This document shows, in pieces, positions 58,477 through 64,000 of a stretch of DNA of 64,000 bases. Position 1 is the stretch's first letter. Each line of letters starts with the position of its first letter. Source of the DNA: Chenopodium formosanum (taxonomy: Eukaryota; Streptophyta; Magnoliopsida; Caryophyllales; Amaranthaceae); NCBI GenBank assembly GCA_024500155.1, contig CM044874.1, positions 5,905,001-5,969,000 on the forward strand, given 5' to 3'. The notes under the pieces are model-generated. The model worked only from the letters and a program-made list of their open reading frames with translations. It ran no database searches and was not told where the DNA came from. The position numbers and the translations under genes were made by a program.

Positions 58477-60840
58477 TGTAATACCCCAATAATGCTCTTT
58501 TTAAACCTGTGAGAACCCTAAACAAAATTCAAGAGAATTACTGACGTGCTACCGCCATGTGTTTAAACGTTAAGGCTATATCAGAAATTGGCAGCGGAAA
58601 AACCAATTCAGTTATAAATTAGTTTCAAAACCAAACAAACAAAACCAAATTAAGTCTTACAATTTGGAACCATTGAGGCCCTTATCCAAAACCCAAACTA
58701 GTAAAAGTAGCATAAAAGTGTGTCGAGGTCAAATAAATTCAAAGTAAGTAGGAAAATAAATTGTGAAAAGCAATCAACAGTCTACTCAAAATCCCACCAC
58801 CTAGATGCGAATACTGCATGTGTAAGAACCTTTGATTAATTTGCTCCCCATATTACAAGTTTAAAAATTGGATCGTCACAAAGTCATTGAAAGGCGAAGG
58901 CCATGACAAAATAAAGACACACAAAGCACGCAATCAGCAAAGCCTAGTACATACAAGCTGAGAAATATAATAAGAAATCCCTAGCATGCTACTAATAATA
59001 AATCATCATGCATCATTAAATAATAGACTCAACACACGGCTCAACTATCATTGGATTAAGTAATAGACAAGGTTGTTCATCCCATGTTCCATTTGGAACA
59101 TCAATAAAAGAAAAACCCCATGCGTCCTTTCGGAAACATCAATAAAACATCCAGTGACCACTGGCGCAACTTCGTGACCGTAGCTAGTATGAGATCTCAT
59201 TTAACTCCTAGTTTTTGAAAAGTATTTTAAATAAGAGACTCATAGACCAGACAACCTCTAGAAAAGTGCACAGCTAATACCCCGTGTACCCCAACCCCTG
59301 ATTGTCATTACTCTAGATTTGCACAAATATAGAGTTTATTGCTCATTTATCTTTCACTTTACGTGATTTACAAGTTTAGACTTGGTGATGACTCATATGC
59401 TATACAATACAATCAATCCAATATCAATTCAATCAAGTTAAGCAAGTTTCCAATTTCAGTTCTTGATTTATTAGTGACAAGCAATATTTATTATTTATTC
59501 CTTTAACTATCTCAGTGTATAAACACATTGAGTGCATAATGCACCCCACAATCTTAACCTCGTCTTATAAGACTTTAATAAACTCCCTCTTCTCAAATCA
59601 TAATTAATTCATGAAAGATTATAAAAAATTAACTTCATGGAACCATTATCAAAATTAATTCCACTTATAGAAAACCAAGAATTCATAACCTTTAATTAAT
59701 CATAACATATCCAATTGATAAGAAAATCACTTATACATCACCCACAACCATAGTCATATACTTATATCTCAAACATGTCTCATACACAATATACGGAAAT
59801 CACAATGTATAACCAAACAATTAAGCCCAATCTTCTCTATACATGATACAAGTTCTCAATACATCCCTAATTCTGCTTCTAAAGTCAAGATTTCGTAACT
59901 TGTACGCACCTTGAATAAACAAATTAGTAAACCGTTAAAAACACCTTCTATGATCTGAGGTCCTCTCCTAAATCAAACAACAAAAACTCAATTAATACCC
60001 AAACAACCAAATTTACAGAAATATAACTTGATTTAAAACTTATTAAAACTTCCTTAAAAGCACTAAATTAATTGATCCCAAGAACCCTAAAATCCCAATT
60101 TTAATAAATAAAACTTTAGGTTTTAGAATTTCACAAAATCTGAAAATTATAACACAAGTATAAATTTGAAATTATAAATCTGAAATTATAAGTTTAAACC
60201 ATCAAAATCATGAATTGATACTAAATAAATTAATTTCAAACAATTTAATCAAACCCAAACCAATACTTATATAATTATGCAAATAGGAATAGAACAAGGG
60301 GAAAGGAAGAAGAGGAAGACCAGCCACGGTGGGAGGCCGGGCTGGTGGTTGATTGCCGGCGGTCATGGGAGGCCATCACCAGTTTTCGACGAGCACAAGT
60401 GGCAGAAGAAGCTAAGCTGCGGTGGCTGTAAAGTGAGCAGTATGTAAGTAGCTCATGTAGGAAGTAAGGGAAAATAAAAAGAAAATAAAAAGAAAAGAAA
60501 GAAAATAAAAATAAAGGAGAAGGAAAATTAGAACTAACCTTTTGTGTAGGAAAAATTTGGGGATTAATGGGGTATTTACAGGAGAGAATATTGTAGGGTA
60601 AGTAGGAAGGTTAGGCCTCATGAATATAATGGGCTAATTAGGGAATAAAATGGACTAGGCTTTGTTTGTATGGGTATATATAGAGAATGAAGGTACATAT
60701 AATAATTTATACTAAAATAATTTTTGACCCAAATTAATAATTTTTTACTTTTGAAATTAAATTTCGGAAATAAATACAAATAAATATTATAAATAAAATA
60801 AAATTTTATTTATAAATATTTAAAAATACGGGGGATTACA
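58477..60840. mobile_element. Probable solo LTR of a chromovirus-like gypsy element (about 2.36 kb)
   Basis: It starts TGTAATACCCC and ends GGGGGATTACA, the near-inverted TG...CA ends common in Del/Tekay LTRs. The flanks share attt (58,473-58,476 and 60,841-60,844), or aatttt if the ends are taken one base inward. There are no coding domains inside, only AT-rich DNA with one GC-rich block (60,318-60,420). The orientation is not decided: a TATATATAGAG sequence at 60,675 favours plus. A different TIR-like origin is possible. Confidence 0.5.
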
Positions 60841-60844
60841 ATTT

Positions 60845-61139
60845 TTGTGTCTGCCACCAGTATGCTAGCCATGGTGCATAATGTGCTACTCTTAGTGACC
60901 ATTGATCTTGTGGAAGTTGCATGTATTGTGGTGGACCCACGAAGACACAAGGGGAAAAAAAGTTGTTCAAAGAGACCGGTTCTTAAATAATCAGTCTCTT
61001 TGAGGTTGCTATAACAAATGTAAACTTATTTCGCTGCTTTCCATGATGATAACTTACCTTTTTTGCCACTCTAAATGGTTCCTGCCAAACGAAGAATATC
61101 ATAAGATACTATATTCATCACATGTGTCGCCCTTCGTTA
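60845..61139. other. Sequence downstream of the Helitron helicase, no gene seen
   Basis: Probably the 3' region of the decayed Helitron. I could not find a convincing hairpin and CTRR end. Confidence 0.4.
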
Positions 61140-63491
61140 CTTAGTGCTAGCTTCAGTTATTACACTGACATTAGCTGATTTACGAGCTCGAGAAAGTGCG
61201 TCATATAATTGCCCATGTAAAAACAGGATCTCAGTATAAAAAAAAAAATATAAAAAAAAAAAAAAAAAAAACTTGACTAAGTGTTTGTCCCTGAGCTTTA
61301 TTGATTGTCATTGCAAAACTAAGTTTCAAAGGAAACTGTTTTCTCTGAAACTGAAAAGGATAGCCTTCTAAATCTGATGGGCGTAAGGATATTCTTGGAA
61401 TCAACACATGTCGGCCTTTATTATGTCCAACAGCAATAACACACTCAGTGAGATTACGAAAAAATCGTTTACATATGAGTCTTGTTCCAATACACAAACC
61501 AGATGATGGAAGAAGGTTTCTTAATAGAATAATAGGACTATTAACTTTCAACTCAAGCTCATGAGGACTCATACCACCAGGGCAAAGTTTGTTTAAAAAT
61601 TCAGTAGGATATACGGCACAATATTCATCAATCATAGTGTCATAGATTTTATATACTACTGATTCACCCGGGAATTTGCAAATCAAACTTGAATTTATGG
61701 CATCAACATCCTCATTCATTGGTGTCAATATAGCTCTTGTAGTAAAAATATCTGAACTGAATGGAAACATATCCATTTCTGGAAATGCTACAGCTGTTAG
61801 ATGTACATCATCAGCTATTCGAGTACAACAAGGCTTAACAATACCTGATGGCAGCTCAACAAACGCATCTTCCGTGTTTTGCAATTCACCATTTCCTAAT
61901 GCCAACAGAAAAGCTGCATATGCAGGATCATCTTTAGCTCTTAAGTTTTCAGTAAGCCTGAACTTCAGCAGCTGTGGCCACAGAGCAGGATTAACTAAAC
62001 TTGCAGCAACTGCTTCTTGTTGTTATTTGTGTGGAACAATTGGAAGAACTTGTCTAAAATCCCCACCAAAAACTACTAATTTGCCTCCAAATAATACACT
62101 TGAATTGCAAATATCTACGAGTAGTGAATCGAGGGATTTGATATTTTCCTTTTTAGCCATAGAAGCTTCATCCCAAATAATCAACGTTGTTTCCCTTAAA
62201 AGTGCAGCTAGACTTCCCTGCTTAGGAACATTACAAGCAAGTGAGCCCGAAGGATCCAAAGGGATTTTAAACCGTGAATGCGCAGTTCTACCAGAAGGAA
62301 TATTGGCTGCAGCAACACCCAAAGTTGTTGTTGGTAAAACTATCTTATTCATTGATCCTATTTCTGCATATAGGGCATTATATATAAAAGTTTTCCCCGT
62401 CCCACCAGGACCACTATGAAAAAGGCACCAGGCTTTCCCTTTGTAACACGATCCATTATGACATCGAATGCAACTCGTTGAGCCTGATTTAACTTATCTT
62501 TACATTCTAAACACTCTGGTGGTATCGAAGCATTCAATGCATCTTCTATATCTTTCGTAACATGTATAGAATCATGATCATCTTCTACTAAATTATGTAA
62601 CCCAAAAGCTTTCAACAAACTTCCTATTGACTCAACTAATTGCTCAATTGATATTATAGTTAATTGTTTCACTCTTGCAGCATCCGTAGGATATTTGTAT
62701 CGGTAATCCTCTGAAAAAGAATCATAATATTTTAACCACAAAGACAAAGGATTGCTAGGCTGACAGAAAATAAGTACCGTAGCAAACAACTTTCGAATAA
62801 CATGTTGCATCATCTTCTTCCATTAATCCTAACTTTAATGTTGCATGTTGAAAAGTGGAATACATGTGTCCATTGACTATACGTAGATCTTCAAACGACT
62901 TTGGACTTCTGACATTGTGAAGCAGCAACCGCAAATAGTATCTTTCACCTTCAGAAGGTCTAACAAATGCTAACCTTCCAATATGGATTTTGTTATTACT
63001 TTTTTTATTCCACAGTTTATCTGATGCATTCCACCAATAGTGCTCTGAAAATTCATTATATAGTCATTCATGTTCCCAAAGCTGATTTACAATTCATTTT
63101 GAAGAACTCTGTTAAACAAGTTCTAGTACGCTTAGCATCTGAAACAATTGATGTCAGTTGTTCGTAAGTTATCATTTGTATCAGTTGGGAGTTAGGCAAG
63201 TGAACAGGAAGAGGTAAAACTGAAGGATACATTTCATATAAAACAAAACCAAAAAGGCACCACGTAGCCTCACAGGGTGAAACCCATCAACCTGGTTGAT
63301 ACTATTCGATTTCATCTTGTACGGGAACTCCATCCATTGTTTGGACAATATTGAAATATATCCTGTCATGGCCTTTATAAACATACTTATACAGATACTT
63401 CACTGCTTCAATAGTTGAACAAACTTCAACATTTAAGTGACAATTGAAATAAGCTTAAAGATATGGATTATATGGATTCACCCATGAGTAT
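61140..63491 (-). pseudogene. Helitron Rep/helicase protein, C-terminal half, decayed
   Basis: Reading on the minus strand: the end of the Helitron-like N-terminal domain (NPYL...CHLNVEVCSTIEAVKYLYK, then YKGHDR, near 63,470-63,340), a YYLRLLLHNVRSPKSFEDLR segment (about 62,940-62,870), then a PIF1-type helicase. Walker A (GPGGTGKT) is encoded at 62,412-62,389 but one base out of frame with the preceding segment. Walker B (IIWDEASM) is near 62,160-62,180. Later motifs are GDFRQVLPIV, TPMNEDVDAIN, GTRLICKRF, AMTINKAQGQT and finally HGQLYDALSRAR near 61,190. The protein would nick and unwind DNA in rolling-circle transposition. Several stops, the Walker A frameshift and an A/T homopolymer at 61,238-61,271 break it. 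The 5' part is cut off by an LTR element. Confidence 0.85.
61238..61271. repeat. A/T homopolymer expansion inside the helicase gene
   Basis: Runs of A interrupted by TAT fall between the codons for GQTLSQ and LHGQLYDALSRA. They replace a conserved stretch and shift the frame. Confidence 0.8.
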
Positions 63492-64000
63492 TGTTTAGGG
63501 TAAAAATAAACCCCAAAGACGTGGTCCAATCCCGTAGTGACGCGTGGCCCAGTCAAAGGGCGACACGTGTCCCTACAGGAAGATGACGCGTGTCAGATGC
63601 CCTAAAGAGCACCTGAAAACAGCAAGTGAAAAGGGCCTTTATTACATCAGGGGCCAAATCCCGAGAGATATCATTGATTGCGCAGCCAATCATGTCACGG
63701 AATTTTAGGGTACAAACCCTAAAAGGGAACACTCTCCCACCCCTATAAATACCCCAATCATTTATGATGAGAGGGGTGGATTATGACATTACTAGAAAAA
63801 GAGCATTAATAGTTCTAACTTCTCTCTACTTTCTTTCTCTAGCCTTTTCCGTTTCAGATCACTAACTTGATCGTCGGAGGCGAATATTCCGACAAAGAAA
63901 TATTCATTGTTTTGCAGGTGTCTCAGTCTCGTTGTCAAAAGAATGCGACCAGTACCCGAGGAAATCCAAAAAACACCCGAAACAAGTATCACGCGTAGCT
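63492..64000 (+). mobile_element. Start of another LTR retroelement (partial LTR)
   Basis: It begins TGTTTAGGG exactly where the Helitron Rep frame stops. It has a promoter-like CCTATAAATACCCC at 63,740-63,753, then a CT-rich leader (TCTCTACTTTCTTTCTC), GATCACTAACTTGATCGTCGGAGG and TTTTGCAGGTG. This resembles the R-U5 part of plant gypsy LTRs. It runs off the window, so the right end, internal region and target duplication cannot be checked. Confidence 0.55.

Noticed and set aside
60412..60621. 69-codon minus-strand ORF
   Set aside because: Phe/Leu-rich translation of an A-rich tract inside a probable LTR.
63792..63992. 66-codon minus-strand ORF at the window end
   Set aside because: Falls inside an LTR with promoter and leader features on the plus strand; no motif.
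1..64000. CRISPR arrays, rRNA or tRNA genes
   Set aside because: No regularly spaced repeats, no rRNA core sequences and no tRNA found; primer-binding sites are only short tRNA complements.

Overview
The window looks like repeat-rich intergenic DNA of a flowering plant, most probably a eudicot. The evidence is AT-rich sequence, plant-type introns and only plant mobile-element families: a CACTA (En/Spm-like) DNA transposon, Helitron pieces, a Ty3/gypsy element of the Tat type and a Ty1/copia element of the Sirevirus (SIRE/Maximus) type. I saw no rRNA, tRNA or CRISPR and no intact ordinary housekeeping gene. All assignments come from reading translated motifs and element ends by eye.

The dominant feature is a head-to-tail duplication of about 22.5 kb. 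Positions 1-19,964 match 22,526-42,503 almost base for base (about two substitutions per kb plus homopolymer and microsatellite indels). The unit is 19,965-42,503 (22,539 bp). The junction at 19,964/19,965 fuses the middle of a copia gag gene to the middle of a CACTA transposase gene, which is either a real breakpoint or an assembly join.

Order in the second, more complete copy: a CACTA element with its transposase on the minus strand (19,965-25,595, its 3' end cut by the junction); a Helitron-derived segment (25,596-32,995) carrying an RPA-like gene on the plus strand and a small two-exon B3-like gene on the minus strand, ending in a Helitron 3' hairpin and CTAG; about 320 bp of older sequence; a SIRE-like solo LTR (TSD aagat) split by a Tat gypsy element (34,019-56,871, TSD gagtt). 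The gypsy element is itself interrupted by a minus-oriented solo LTR in its RT (36,316-38,285) and by a full-length SIRE-type copia element (39,836-50,198, TSD ccgac) in its second RNase H. The gypsy integrase ORF, an antisense intron-containing ORF (52,473-55,927) and the 3' LTR follow. The first copy (1-19,964) repeats this layout from inside the CACTA transposase to the middle of the copia gag.

The right flank (57,262-64,000) holds low-complexity DNA, a probable solo LTR (58,477-60,840), a decayed Helitron Rep/helicase gene on the minus strand (61,140-63,491) and the start of another LTR element that cuts that gene at about 63,492.

The nesting gives a relative history: SIRE-like solo LTR, then gypsy (LTR divergence about 3.6% by eye), then copia (about 1.6%), then the large duplication (about 0.2%). 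Nearly all element genes carry nonsense codons or frameshifts. The exceptions are the two-exon B3-like ORF in the Helitron and the long, catalytically damaged gypsy integrase ORF.
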